Part shown: positions 1 through 13,756 of the stretch, piece by piece
Layout: every line of letters begins with the position of its first letter
Position numbering within the stretch: position 1 is the stretch's first letter
Assembly (NCBI RefSeq): GCF_963855985.1
Contig: NC_087092.1
Span: 5,208,001-5,272,000 of the forward strand
From: Ostrinia nubilalis
Taxonomy: Eukaryota > Arthropoda > Insecta > Lepidoptera > Crambidae
DNA length: 64,000 nucleotides
Direction of reading: 5' to 3'
Notes under the pieces: model-generated
Databases searched by the model: none
Told to the model about the DNA's origin: nothing
Seen by the model: the letters and a program-made list of their open reading frames with translations, nothing else
Program-made: the position numbers and the translations under genes

Positions 1-1584
1 GCAGCGACCCAGCGTCTTAGTAGCTTTTGTTTTAGTGCTAAAACGACCACAGAAGAAGGCAGACGTGTTATCGGTTGTTTTGCACGTAAGTTATACGAAT
101 TAGAAAATCGATCGTAGCCTGTGAGGCTACATGTCCCTAGTTGTCATACAAAAACTTTTACACTCTATTTTTTATTTTAAGTGCAAAATGGCAGAAAAGA
201 CTAGGAAATGATAACTCCAGCCCACGAATTCATCAAAGAATAAAATATTACGAACGGTCAGTCAATCGTTTGAACCTTTTGAACCTCGTCAAGGTTCAAA
301 CGATGGACCGTCTGTTCCATCCTGAAACAAGTCAAGCCAAGCAAAGGGCATGCAGTATTTGTCTGCCTAAACTACACAAAATGACAGTGTACACAGCGGA
401 CAGTGGCGGAGTAAAGGGGGGGGGGGGGGGGGGTGTCCGCCCAGGGTGCCAAGCATCAGGGGGTGACAACGGAGTGACAACTCAGTCGCGAAGATTAGTG
501 CCCACAGGTGCATCTGCATGACAAGGACGTCGCGCATCTGATATGTCATGATAAGGGGGTGCATGCGATTGGTATCATCTCATCATAATAATATAGCTCA
601 TGACTTAGTACTAAAATCTTTCGGCTTCAAATCGGTAACCCGAAAATTCTGGGGGACACCAGACTATTCTGGGGTGCCTTAGCCCCCCGCAATATGAACA
701 TCCAACTTATGGTCTTATGAGGGGTGAGGAGGGGGGGGAGGGGTCGCCCCGGGTGCCAGGCGACATAGAATTTATATAACGTCTATTAAAATGCTAAAAA
801 AGGACCTCATATCAATTGAGGCTGAAAATTACCACTAATTGGTAATTATAGTTTTTTTCTATGTAATTATAAAAAAAATGATTGAATTCATTTACATTTG
901 TTTTATTGACATACCAATAGTTAAATACAAATACAATTTTAAAGTAATCCACATGCAATTTTGTCATTTTTTTGATTTCGAAGTAGTAGCCTATGAGACG
1001 TCATGTCCCTTATAGTGTTATAAAATAGTCATGTCACTGGTTAAAGGTTATCGTAGAGTGTAGTCAGCTCAATTTATTGTAATCGACCTCTAATTCCCAA
1101 AGCTGTAATCAGTTTTAATATCAATGTAATCTGTGGTTACTATCAAAAGCTACTCTCGTGAAAACAGCGTTACTACGGCTACAAATCCTCTCGTACAATT
1201 TCACTTCACGTTAAGTCCTCAGCATTCGCTCCATGGTATCAATACGATACCCTATCGATATAAATCGTCGAGCAGGCGTGTTAATTGAGTGGGTGCGGTG
1301 TATCGCGACGAGTGGACACTCGCTGGATGATAATTGCTAGGACGCCGCACGGATTCCGGCTATCGGCGTGGAATTGAATGGATGCATGCACAGCCCGTAC
1401 GTGATGTCCTGGATCTAGGTGGTTTACTGGATGTGAAAATTTATGGAAAACTGGACTTTGCTGGTTTATTGGCCGTTCAAACTGATTATGGTTATATTTA
1501 TTATTTATTTATTATATATTTATGTTATTTTTATAATGTTGAGAAGATCAGAAAGGCAATTAGGATGTACTCGCATGTACTATA
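1..1584. other. non-coding stretch with G-rich patch
   Basis: I see no convincing gene here. The stretch holds a G18 homopolymer at 416-433 and a second G-rich patch near 719-745, both followed by a similar 'gggtgcca' phrase, so they may be two pieces of one repeat. A short hairpin lies at 264-304 (arms ATCGTTTGAACCTT and AAGGTTCAAACGAT, 13-base loop). The phrase 'gtagcctgtgaggctacatg' near 113-132 recurs in degenerate form near 986-1006 ('gtagcctatgagacgtcatg'). Together they could bracket an old repeat of about 0.9 kb. Confidence 0.4.
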
Positions 1585-1792
1585 TCTAAATATATAAAAG
1601 GAGAAACTGACTGACTGACTGACAGATCAACGCACAGCCTAAACGGCTAAACGTAGGCACTTGAAATTTGGAAGGGACGTAGCTTAGGTACCGTAGAGGT
1701 GCACTAAGAAAGGAATTCCCGAAATTCCCACGGGAACGGGAATTAGCGGGAAAAACGGGATTCACGCGTACGAAGTCGCGGGCGGCCGCTAG
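1585..1792 (+). mobile_element. non-autonomous Helitron-like element, copy 1
   Basis: This 208-bp element starts with TC directly after an A (TCTAAATATATAAAAGG), carries a CTGA tandem run near 1606-1621, and ends in GTCGCGGGCGGCCGCTAG followed by T. A TC start, a CTRR end preceded by a GC-rich short palindrome (GCGGCCGC), and insertion between A and T are the known hallmarks of Helitrons. No Rep/helicase coding sequence is present, so it would depend on enzymes supplied elsewhere. Related copies lie at 20278, 21641 and 61468. Family assignment is from terminal structure and my recognition of the lepidopteran consensus, not a search. Confidence 0.7.
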
Positions 1793-4700
1793 TAGTCTAT
1801 AGAGTAGAATATACTCCCTAATTTGATTGATAAGATTAGGTTTTGAATTTGTAAAGTTTTTCTGGTACAAATACTACATTCCACTACACGTGCGATCGGC
1901 AGCTACGTCTTGCAGGTTTTGAAATAACACCTTAAAGTTAAGCTTCCCTTTCAAAAAATCTTAATCTGCAGAACGAGGATAGGAAGGGATACTTACCTAC
2001 TATTTACATACAAATAAAGACTGACTTTTCACGTTACCTATATCCCTGTCCCAGCCCGAGCGGCCAGTGCATACGGGCAGAGATAAACGCATACGATTAC
2101 ACCGCTCCACAGGTGGCGCATAACATTTTTCAGCCGTGCTCACCCGGCTTAATTCCACCTCTTCTGGCCGATTTGCGCAGTTTGTTTTTATTGAAAACCG
2201 TGGGAACGTGTGGAATAAGCTTTATTTAGATAGCGGGTTTGGTTAGCGAGGTAGGTATGATTTTTTGAGTGAGCAGTCAACGTGAATTATTTAGTTGGTT
2301 ACGGCATTGTTTGATGTAATGGTTTTTTGCTTTAATTTTTTGGAATTTTTATTTGAATGGCGGTGAAATAGAGCTTGGTTCAGCTGAAAATCTTAACTGA
2401 AAAATGTTGTCGTCGCTTATATTGTTTCACTAACGAAATGATTTTAGTAGTTGTCCTGGCAGAATCTAGGTATATCTCGAATAAGATAAGTGGTTATTTA
2501 ATAGGTTTGTTTAACAATATCGTGAAATGTGGCAAATATTTAAATTTTCCATGTCAAAGCTCAGTCCCAAATGACTTCATTCTCCCACAGTGTACAGGCG
2601 AAGTGGGACCTCAAAATAATTATTGCTTGACAAATTGCCGCACCCACGTGTCGCAATTTGATACAATTTTCGACGCCTTTCCTCGCACGGGACGCGAATT
2701 TGCATTCTCTATAGCGGGGTTTATGCAAATATTTTTTTACGTGCTGTTTACGTACGGAAAAGCGTAGGGCGCGTTTTAAAAAGATTTACGCGCGTTGTCG
2801 GATCATTAAGTGCGGAACTAATTCGCTTACCTTTGAAATGTGTTGGCATTGTCCCGGGTAATTATGGGGGTGGCCGTTCCCGGGACGTGATATGCAGATT
2901 TCCTATGCGGCCCGTTGGTTTTTCCTGGTGCCGTTTACGGTGTGCACCCTTTGCTTGAAGCGAATTATTTCGCAATTTATTAAGTTAATTAGTTTTATCT
3001 GATCTTTTTGTAAGTGTTTGCTTTACAATTAAGCCCGTATTCACATGTTGAAGAAAGAACCCCGCTGTTAGGTTGTTTGTTTTGTGTGAGCTTATTCCTG
3101 TAGCTTTTTAACTGATATGCAGTACTTAGGTAAGTACTCTTTATTTTTTTTTGGTACTTCATATAACAAATTGATTACTTATGTGAGTAAACTAAGCAGT
3201 ACCTATGATCTAAAAAAGTTACAAATTAGCTCACTACAAGTAGTAGATCTTTTTTCCAAAAATAATTTAGCATAATCCGGCGTTATTCATCAACGCAGCG
3301 TCAATAAAAACGTAACTTCTTAGCAATATTGAGCATGTGGGAATCGTGAAAATTAAATTTTCTTTGTTTTCCTCCGGCTGGCTGGCGTTATTAAATTTCC
3401 CTGTGTTTTTTAACACAGCCGTATCATTAGATTGAGGGTTTCCGTCAAGAGGAAATTGTGGCTAGGGGAGCGCTGAGCACATAAACATATTGAAAAAATA
3501 AAAATCCTAGCTACTTACTGTGAGCACGCGTCTAAAGAGGCTCTACTAGTGAATATTTGATTTAAAAATTTGGTGCAAGATGTCATCGTTATTTTTTTCA
3601 TAAAAAATCATTTTTAAATCCTAATTTAGGATGCTTTGCACTGCCTTAGAATCAATCGTGAAAAGAAAAGGAAAAAGCTATTACTGTCCATTTATATCTA
3701 AAGTTTGGGAGAATATCCTTTTGCTGTAGTAGTTGAAACCACCTTAAAACTACTTAATATTCTTAAAAAACCTTTTTAGACCGCAAAATTGTGAAGGTAC
3801 CTTAATCTGACCTAACGACAACCTGATGAACCTGATCTGACAAAAACAACGTAGTTTATTCATACAACAGAGAGCAGGTATCCTTTTTTCAACCTCAGAA
3901 GCAACTCTGAATGCGAATCTAAAAGTCTAAGTCCTTCTAACCGCAACTAAGTAGAGTCACTTTCCCCGCAAGCTAAAGACGTTTGAAGTGGCTCGTAATA
4001 AGCACCGCGACAGACCCGGTTTCGGAAATACCACCTTAAATATACATATTACATTACGTGAAATTGCCCATTTTTTCCACTCTCCACCCCAGCGATTAGG
4101 TCGTGTATAAATATTGCAAGCGTTCATTAATGTGCGTGTTCGGTTTAGTATATTTTTATGCGGCTAGGAGCGTTGTTGTGATGAATAATTAAGAGCACAA
4201 GTCGCTTTGGAGATACGGTGTAAAAGTCTTAACACACTTTGTTGTCCTGAAGAATTTAATCTGTTTTAGGTACGGTGCCTATTTTAGTGACGTTCCATTA
4301 ATTTGGGGAACAATGACTACTTTGAATACAAATAGCATTGAATGGTTCTTGGTTATTTTAACTCAAAAAAGTAAAAATGTGACACTGATTCTTGGAAAAA
4401 TGTAGTAGTTAATTGATTAACTTTACATAACAAATATGATGTACTTACTTCAGTTTATTTTTAATTTCTTGCTTGTGTTAATTTTTTTAAATGTCTACCT
4501 ACTATTTCCTGAAAATATACGGGCCCCTACATCAGAAGCAAGTCTACACCCTTGGCAATATCTTAATTGGCTCTAAGACGAAGGACTTGTAGATGGTTGA
4601 TGTTTTACGGCTTACCTTGGTCTGATGATGGCATCCGCTGCCGTAATGAGGTCTGAAACAAACAAGATGTGGTTTTAATATACAGTGGATTTAATTAAAA

Positions 4701-6691
4701 AGAGTGTGCATGGATTTAAAAGATAAAAGAAAGAAAGACATAATTTCCTTTAAAAACGTTAATATGTGGAAAACGTATAAATAATTACAATCTTTGGGGA
4801 TATTTTTATACATAAAATCACTTAATAAACTAGAAATTAAACCTAGACCCTATTGACATCCGCAAAATCAAAAGAATTGTTGTAAAGGTAGTTTATTTTG
4901 ACGTTTTTCATAAGCCACTATAAAATGTAAGTAAATGTTTTTTTTTAAAGATATTTTGTAATTTTTGCATTTGAAATTTTAGTAAATAAGTCGAGTCTAA
5001 CTACCTTTTTGGTATTTTCATTAATTTATTTCAAACAAACCTTTTTGTTTCTAATGAAAACTGACAAAGGCGTCTATTCCCTAAACGTAGACGGCATCTT
5101 ATTGAAATTCATTAATCAGCCCCCAAAAAATCTTAGCACCTCCAAATTAAAATATGACGCATTTGATAGATTAAAAAGGCCCTCGCCGAGATTGCATTTC
5201 GACAATTAACGCATTAAGACTCCGCTCCAATAAAGATCTGCTCTGTTAATTAACGGTCCTGTTAAAAATTGAGTACAAATTCGAGTTGCGGATCTCCCCC
5301 AAGGATTTAGTGAATGGCCTGTAATATTTTAGTTTGGTCGAGACAAAAACTGGGAAGGAGGGTTAGGTGGGAGCTGTCACGTCGACACAGTAAGCCTTTT
5401 AATTCGATCAGGCAGCCGGAGACAAAGAGCGGCGTTATCATTCAATGGGGCACTCCTGCCTTTCTTATTACTTCACTACGGTTTTCTTGGGAGCTGGACT
5501 GTGACCGCTGGGCGAGAGACGCTTCTGAGGATAGATCTTGGGATAGTATGAACTTTGAAACATAGAGACACAAGATTCATTTATTCATATTCATTTATTT
5601 GCTCACTAAGTGCAGGTACATAAGGTCTTATAACTAAATACAGTGCTTAAAACTTAGTAACCTAGATCTGCAATGATACTGACATGAATTGATTGCTTAT
5701 AACACAGCCTCATGTTCTTCTGTGGATATTTATTAATTTATGATTAGAAAAGTTTTGATATTAAAAAAGGTATTTGTTGTGATATATTTAATCTTCAGTT
5801 TATATAGGTAATTACGAATTATATTATAAAAATTTAACGAATTTGTTTGTGATTTTTGACTACACCTGGTACTATAATTAATCCTCTTCCAAAAATATAT
5901 TTCTTCAAAAACTATTCTTTCTTCCGAAAGATTCCAAAATGCATGGCGCAAAATATCTCCACACGTGTCGTCTCGTGTGCACCGGCCACTGCACTTGATC
6001 CGCTCCGTGACCCGACTGCCGATCGGGAGCTAACAGCTTTATTTGTTGCCGCCACTCTTTAAAACTAGCTATCGCGTGTCACTTTGGATTTTATTACTGG
6101 AAAACAAATGACGGCTTGGAAAATAAATTGAAAGTCCGTTTCACAGTAAGACATACAAAATGTTGGGTACTTACACTAATCACTATTGAAAATGTAAAAG
6201 TTTGTGAGGATGGACATGGATTATCGGCAAAAGCTAGTTAGTACAATACAATAAAACCGTTTAAGCCGTCTACACACATGTCATCAACATGATTCTTTTA
6301 AAATAAAGCCGCCGACACCAAGCCTCCGGGCTTGGTGTGTAAGTCCTTACGCTAACATTTTGGCAATATAAAATTAACTATCTTTTAAGTCAATTTTAAT
6401 TACTTCTATGAATATTTTAATGTATGCATCTGCCCTTCTTATAACATCATCATCACCAATTCAGCCATGGATGATCCTACTGATGGACCATAATATGCCT
6501 CCCTCCCAAAAATTTCCAGTTGGAAGCTTTTATGTACCAAAAATATTTCGCTTCTGACTGACAGTCAGTGACTGTAAAGTACATTTCGGATTTATGAAAC
6601 AATCAGCCGTGTTAATCATAAATAAGTGTGTCTGTTAAAAGATAACACTTTAATTACACTAATGGCATGCTGTTAATTTCTTGATAGGCCG
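1793..6691. other. non-coding stretch
   Basis: No recognisable gene. The longest open frame (2375-2767, 130 codons) matches no family I know and has no clear codon bias. A GC-rich stem of 10 bp with a 4-base loop lies at 6315-6338 (ACACCAAGCC and GGCTTGGTGT). A short run rich in TTCATTTATT near 5576-5600 resembles the tail of a reverse-oriented retroposon, but its body is not identifiable. The rest is ordinary AT-rich DNA. Confidence 0.4.
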
Positions 6692-8650
6692 ATCCCAAGT
6701 AGCATTTTACTCCATTTAAGAGTTCACATTTAGTTCCAATGTGTACTTAAAGCATTAGTACAGTTCACTCGTGATGTATAAGCTGTATTATTGCAATTAA
6801 TTACACCTATACCTGTCTAAGGGACTTATAGGAGTGTAGACTAGTGTAGAGTTATACTTTTATACGATTGTTGGTGTTATAATACTCTAACAACTATCCT
6901 TTAGTCAGCCGTCTGACTAAGAGCATTATAGGATGGTAGAGATACGGCAATCGCTGTTTAACGGCCTACTTGTACGATGTTATAGAGCTAGCATTTTAAT
7001 AGAACACACGTGGTCATTTATAAAGCCAAAGGCTGTTATGTTTACTTGTTTTAGACTGTTATACAGCTAGTAGCTGTAGTAGGACTTGTTTGTGATAATT
7101 AAATAACCTTTTTTACTATCTGTACAAAAGTGTTTCAATGGTTCGCATGTGCACTGTAGGCTGTTAAAAGGACTATATGTGTTGTCCATTAACATCAATA
7201 GCAGTTTATTTGTCCACAAGTACTACTCTTATTTGCTTTAAGCTGAACATGAATGTGAATGTGATATTCTATTACACTTTTCCCCAAGCCTGTTTTTAGT
7301 TGTTCATGGTGGTTCTGTACATGATGCAGAGGAAAATATTATGCCTGAACCTCAAAGTTCCCTTCAAAATATACAGATATCAGAGTGTGATGATTGCAGT
7401 TCTAGTGATAGTGAATACAATTTTGATTTGGACAATTATTTATTTAACCTTTCGCAAAAAAATAAGAACATGGGCTATTGAAAATTGTATTCCTCATTCC
7501 GCTTTGAATAAATTGTCAGGCATAATAAACGAATTTAAACCGGGAACACTACCGTCTGATGCTTTAGGTATTCATACTTGACTATTAGTAGCTGGGCTAG
7601 GCGATTTAACGGACATTAATAATTTTTATTGCGGATCTCTAAAATTTCAGTATTTGAAAGAATTAAAGATACACAATTGACCTGAACTAGGTACATCTTA
7701 AAGCTGTACATAAGTTCACATTAGAATAAATTTATAGACATTAGCGCTGTAGTGGTACAAATGTGGAACTTCATATAGATAACAGCATTCTAACAGAACA
7801 CATGTGAACCTAATATACGCTCACCGCATTAAATCGGAGTTATAACAGTTCACATAGCCGTATTTCATTTCCACCATTTTGTTCTACATAACCTAAAATA
7901 TTTACCAAATAAATCTCCAAAATTAATGCAGATTTATTACAAAATTCGCAGATAGAGCGATTGAGTTTTGGTTTCATGTTATAATTAATTACCGTAATAT
8001 AATTATAATGCCAATACTATATCAAAAACTGAAAATTGTAGATTTCCTCTCAGCCAGATTTAAATATTTTAAAATGAATATCGCGTTTTTACAGAGGCGC
8101 GTAAATATTTTAGCTGTAAATATGTATACATTTCACGATAAAGTTGCATTCCCAATGGCATTAACATTATTAAGTATTTAAAACCCGTGTTATTATTTGC
8201 ATAAATGATTATCCGCCCGAGTTGTTTCCCTCTTGGCACTCACGTACAAATACCAAACTAATATTAAAATGTGGAAATAATTTAGGACACACGTGAACTT
8301 TATGTAGCATTGGAGTACTTTTGTCGGACTTTATAACTTTGAAAGCTGTGCATTTAGCCACTTGTTACTCTTTATTACACTCACGTACGTTGTATGGTTC
8401 ACACTGCGTCCCATATAGTGCCGTAAGTCAGCCTTAAGTCCGATGTTACTACTTAAACTGCTATTATAATGCTATTATACTGCTAATGTACAGCCATAGT
8501 GAACTTAAAGCTGTCTAATTTGTGCCCAAACTGGTTCTATAAAAGCATTATAGCAAGCTATACAGCTCGTATACAGCTGACATACACAGCTTGTGGAGTA
8601 CATGTGAACGACTAGTGAACTCTTAAATGGAGTAAAATGTTACTTGGGAT
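6692..8650. mobile_element. DNA transposon with 35-bp inverted ends, decayed
   Basis: The outer ends are inverted copies. ATCCCAAGTAGCATTTTACT begins the left end, and the right end (to 8650) is its reverse complement with one mismatch over about 35 bp, continuing through a CTCCATTTAAGAGTTCAC-type phrase. The 1,959-bp interior is AT-rich, has many short subterminal motifs (AGCTGT/ACAGCT and GTGAAC/GTTCAC), and contains the broken coding fragment at 7300-7670. Many subterminal repeats are typical of transposase-binding regions in several cut-and-paste superfamilies. I could not fix a target-site duplication, so the superfamily is left open. It is probably inactive. Confidence 0.65.
7300..7670 (+). 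pseudogene. frameshifted transposon-encoded protein fragment
   Basis: Two overlapping frames give one plausible protein piece. The first frame (about 7300-7481) has an acidic, serine-rich section ending at a TGA. The second (about 7460-7581) carries RTWAIENCIPHSALNKL, followed by a short 'LPSDA' phrase and a stop. A third short frame near 7608-7668 may continue it. The WA..(N/C)I.H.AL..L pattern is one I associate with proteins encoded by insect DNA transposons. A polypyrimidine tract and TTTTTAG directly before 7300 look like a splice acceptor, so this may be an exon relic. Frameshifts and stops make it non-functional. The exact family is uncertain. Confidence 0.5.
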
Positions 8651-11600
8651 GACTGCGCAGCCAAGTAATATTGTCACAGTTTTAGCTCATTCGAAACCTC
8701 TAATTATACTAAAAACAAATACAGATTAATACAATTACAAAAGTATTTTTTGTTAGTTCTTTAGGTAGTTCGTTTGAGTTATTTGTTTATCAATTTTTTT
8801 ATATTGTTTTAATAAGATTTGTTTCTTGATGCTAATGGATTAGTGTTTTGGAAGCTATTCTAATTATCTTGATCAAAATTATAGTACCTAACCTAAACTT
8901 TTAATTTAAAAATTTAACTGCCTGAGTTGAGACTACGGTTCGCCGGGCAATTTAAATATTACTAAGTTACAAAATATATTTAGTTTTATTAATTTTGTGG
9001 TAATCGACTCTCTTACAACTAATGACAATCTAAATAAAATTTGTGGTCATCGACTCTCTTACAACTAATGACAATCTAAATAAAATGTTTTAAACAGTAA
9101 TCTTACACCAAACAATGTTATGACCTACATAAAACAAATGACAATCTGTCATTAAAATGGTTGTCCCTAAATAATTTCGCAAACAAAGCGTGTCATCTTG
9201 AAAATTATCGCGTTAATTATTACATAAAAAATATTAAACGGCCATTAAATCACACTAATTGCGCCTCGTGGCTTTGTTTTTATTTCGGCCATTTTTTGTC
9301 GTGGCAAAGGCTTGTTTTGAATGGAATTCCTTTATTTTCAAACAGCCTGTTGGTAAACAGGCGACAAAGGAGGTTTAAAAATTATGAACGCAATAAATTT
9401 GACAAAATTAATGGTGAATACTTTGGATGAACAAAAAGGTTATCATAGATTTTGAAGCTGTGATGGAATTAGAAATAATTATCGTATTAGAGTAGAGATA
9501 TTAATCAATAAACCCGAGTCCAATGTGTCCCTTGACATTTTATGTTTCTGTTACTGAGGGCCCATACAAGGAGATAAAAATAAATTAACTACCTCTGATG
9601 TACCTAGACCTTCATTGTTATTTTTTTTTTTTTTTTTTTTTATCCTTAGACATCCAACATTTATACTGCGCATTTAATCTTTAAATAGCTCTTTGATCGC
9701 GCCGCACCGGAAGCTGTCTCCTGCCCACTGTGCCGTGACGTCACGCGTCACCCTACTCATCTTCTTAATTGTTTTCTTTGACGCACTCACCGCACAGTGG
9801 GCAGCTTTGATCTGCGAATAGCTGGTGAGACATGTATGTGACAATGGACGCAATTGAGACATGTGGATTAACTCTAGAATGGGAAACAAAAGACGAGAGC
9901 TGCTCTTTTGGGGAAAAATAGAGGAAAAACTAAAGAGAGGTATTTTTTGGAGACAATATTGTGATTATATTTCAATAGGTCTTGCTAACCATTTTATTGA
10001 TGCTCATAATACACAATTAAGGTATAATAGTCACGATTCTATTCAGCAAAGCCTTTGTAACTTATCCAGGCACGTAGGTCGAGGACACGTGACATTTCGA
10101 GAACATCGGGCACAAAACAAAACACGAATTACGAGCGCGGTGTGTGGGTGGCGCGCGAGTGTGTGCGTGCGCCTGAATTAGACGCGAAACTTTCAAAGTT
10201 TTCCCAAATTTGTGCCCCTCCCGGCTCCCCCCACGATCGATAGCGGGCGCGCACCGAGCGCCGACTCGCATCTCATGAAAATACCGGACAACACTTCGCC
10301 TCAGTATTTACCATGACGTGTTTTGCGGCTAGGATTTCGGTCTTTGCCAGGATTTTAGTGAGCACCCGTGTGATTTGATACCCGTGTGTTTGTAGCTTTG
10401 AATTTAGTTGGCGAATTACGTGCTCCTGGATACATTATTAAACCACTCAAATGTTACCCATGCATTGTTGCTTTGCCTTTCTACTTTATGACTTGTTCTG
10501 TATGTACCTAGAATATGTGGATTTTTGTATTAAAACTTTGTAGTTAGATCATCGAAGAGGAAACGAAGCCGCCTCCGGATTGCCTTCGTTACCGAAGTTA
10601 ACTCCGGCAGCTCTGGGAATACGATAAGAACGTTGCGTGAGGCCGACCCGTGCCAACTGTCACCGCGCAAAACGGGAGCGACAACTGAAAATTGGGCGCG
10701 TGAAGGGCATTGTTTGTCATTAATTGAGGGCTTTGCGATGATCTTCGAGCTGGCCCTCTAGCCAAGGGCGCACTCCAGGGAGGCCCGCGCTGACAGCGAC
10801 CCTCGCTCGAGTGGACGAGGTGGGAAAAACTACCGGCTGACACTACTTAACGAACGGGTCACCGCTCGGGAATTTTCTTGAGTGCTTGTTAATGTTTTAT
10901 GGGCGGAACTTTTCTAAGTAGTGCGTAGATTGACGCGCTAAGTGTACCTACATAATTCAACGTCCCTCAGCTGTCAATGAATCGATGCAGTCGGTTTTTT
11001 ATCGGAGCGCCGCGGCGGGCTAATTCCGTCGTAATAAAAATCCAATTTCGAGAGCCGGTATAAAAGCGTGCCGGGAAAGTTTTCTGATTTATAACAATTA
11101 ATATTTGAAATATTGACAATATTAAGGGAAATGGCGGACAGCCGACAAATCATATGAAACCGCCCCGGAAGGAGGAAGCTGGCCGGTCGCTGAGGGACTT
11201 TATTTGGAAATGGAAAGTCTGAAAAAAATAAACGACAGCGAGTGCGGGGGCTTGATTTATACGGAGCGGCTAGTGCGCTCGATTATCGGAATGATATTTC
11301 TCGATATTAAAGTGTTGCCAAGAGGACTGCGGACAATATGACCCGAGGAAGATTTATCGGGTAATTCGATGTGACGTCGACGGCCGTTACGATTATTTCA
11401 TTATATTGTCGGCGCCGTAAAAACGGTTAGCTTTTTATTTTATTGCCTGTTCGCTGGTGAATTTTTATTTGAATATTTTATTGCGCTGTAAAACGGCTGC
11501 AGTTGGTTTTGCTTTGACAAATTCGAGCATCGCCGCTGGAGGCGAAAGTTGGGCCGCACTGCTGATAATAAACGACATGGAATTTGTGGGAAATTGTAAT

Positions 11601-12509
11601 TAGTGATGTTAATGCAGGTTTTAGATTAGAATTAGATGTGATGAAATTCCTCTAAACGTATATTCTTATCATAAAATATGTTTATATTAATGTAAAAAGC
11701 TACTACTTACGGTAATAATTACTATTATAATAGTAACTAAAATAATAATCGACGAGTCAGGCACTACAGTTCCAAAGAATTAAAAAATCGTTTTAGTCAG
11801 ACTTTTTTTTTGTTTCGAAAAGTTATTGTTTGATTGGTAACTAATAATACTGACTCTAAATCAATAAAGAACACCTACGTAAAGGTCCCAAAGTAAAAGG
11901 AACTGTAAGTCCATGATTTGTGCGCGCCGCGACCCGCGTCGAACCCACGTGCGGTGTCGCACGCCCCAGGAGAGTCAAGTAGCCGATGGAAAAATGTATT
12001 TGTTACTTAAAAGGAAATGATACAAAAGAAAAAGCTATCTCAACAATAGTTCTTAAAAGTTACAACAAAATAATATGCGCTGCAATTAGTTTTCATTGAT
12101 TGATTGAATTTCAATATTTTTTTTAAATTCATGTTTTTTGTGAATAGATTTGTATCTTGTAAATAATATCAGAATTCAAGTTTTTATTTATTTTTCCTTT
12201 TCCAATAGGGACAATGGGACATACTTTTTATAAACTTTCAAAACCGGACTCTACTTAAATAAATAAATAAAGTCCTTTATTGCTTCCACAACTTACTTAG
12301 CTAGTACATAATGTTGATTGATTGACATAGTATAAGAACGCAATTGTATTGCAATTACTTGGACCTTGTATTGCAAAATGACTACTATCTTGGTAACTCA
12401 ATTAATGTATTTTTGTGCCTTGAAATTATGAGCATGTACGAGTATAGACTAGCTAGAGCATTTCTGTGTAATGTAACATTCTTACTAATGGTACAGGTAA
12501 AATGTACGG
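8651..12509. other. non-coding stretch, possible regulatory block
   Basis: No gene recognised. It contains a 46-bp tandem duplication (8994-9085), a long T homopolymer near 9621-9641, and a 13-bp inverted repeat (CTGCCCACTGTGC at about 9725 and its complement at about 9794). A reverse-oriented AAATAAATAAATAAAG tail lies near 12258. Between about 10050 and 11560 the DNA alternates CpG-containing GC-rich patches with homopurine and AT-rich words and has no long frame, which is how conserved regulatory DNA often looks. I cannot test conservation. Confidence 0.35.
8994..9085 (+). repeat. 46-bp tandem duplication, two copies
   Basis: Two adjacent copies begin TTTGTGG(T)(A/C)ATCGACTC and end TCTAAATAAAA. 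They differ at one base. The copies are head to tail with no spacer, indicating a recent local duplication. Confidence 0.85.
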
Positions 12510-12683
12510 TGCAGTCCTGTTGTCCCCCCTGCTTGGCCCCCCTGGGGGAGCCAACAGGATTTCGAAATCCTGTTGTCCCCCCTGGCTAGGGGAGACAACA
12601 GGACTAGATTTTTAATCAATGATTTGAGGACTGTTGTCCCCCCTGGCAAACATTGGGTATTTAGAAGCCATATATTTTTGTAA
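12510..12683 (+). repeat. left inverted arm of fold-back element
   Basis: Begins TGCAGTCCTGTTGTCCCCCC and ends TATATTTTTGTAA. It pairs base for base with 13757-13930 except at 12606, 12613 and about 12656. Confidence 0.85.
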
Positions 12684-13756
12684 TATATATTATTTAAAAG
12701 CAAGTAAAGCAGATTTTGGAATAGTCAGAAATATTACCGGTACCAACAACTTATATTTTTTTCGTTAAGAAAATGTTAATTATTATTTAACAAACGTTTA
12801 GGTATTCACTCAGTTTGGGAATTTGGCATTCAGTCAAGTACTTTAGTATTTTACAATATGTTATAAAAATACAGGGCTTTTAAATAACAACTGTCTACAG
12901 CATTTTTGCGCACGGGTTATGCATAGCTTATTTTTATTGCTTTATGACCTAGAATTAAGAATAACAACAAAAAATTGTTCTGAATTTGCTTTTATGAGTA
13001 AAAAATAGAAAAATTCATATCAATGAATGTATGAAACATGAACATAGAGATGATTCAATTTGTTGCCAAATATATTTTTTTCTTTCTTTCTTTCATTCTT
13101 TCTAACTATTAAAACATACCAAACATCCATTTAAGATTCATTCTCACAAGAGAAAATTTAAAATAGAATCCAAATATTTATTAAAAATGAAAAGTTCTAA
13201 TTTCCTGTCACGTTCCATAGAAGATTTTTCGCATAAAAATCTAACCCTATCATGCTTTCAGTATACTGGCCTTGGTAACGTCGTCTCTCAAATCTCACTA
13301 TATTTTGATGAAAGCGTGCCCCTTGTTCTTGCGAATAAGCCCCCATAATTATTTATAAATATATCCCAATGAGAATGGGACGTGCATCTTTAGAGACATT
13401 CTACTATGAAGATGGAAAATTCAAATCGCTATAACTTCTTAAAAAGCAAATATTTTCGATTTGTAATCGCACTTTTTTATATAAATTTGCTTATATAATC
13501 AGAATATAATAAGTAAAATCCATGCGCAAAAAAAATTTTTTTTTTGTTGACCGGTGTAATGTTTGCCAGGGGGGACAACAGTCCTTAAATCATTGATTAA
13601 AAATCCAGTCCGAGATTTTGGAATAGTCAGAAATATTACCGGTACCAACAACTTATATTTTTTCGTTAACAAAATGTTAATTATTATTTGACATACGTTA
13701 AGGTATTTAGTTTGGCAATATGGCATTTAGTCAGGTACTCCAGAACTTCTTAAATG

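Noticed and set aside
2375..2767. 130-codon plus-strand open frame
   Set aside because: No recognisable domain and composition like its surroundings.
8994..9085. CRISPR-like direct repeats (also the 177-bp and GTGAGTCA arrays)
   Set aside because: Copies are head to tail without unique spacers, and the sequence is eukaryotic. No CRISPR array is present.
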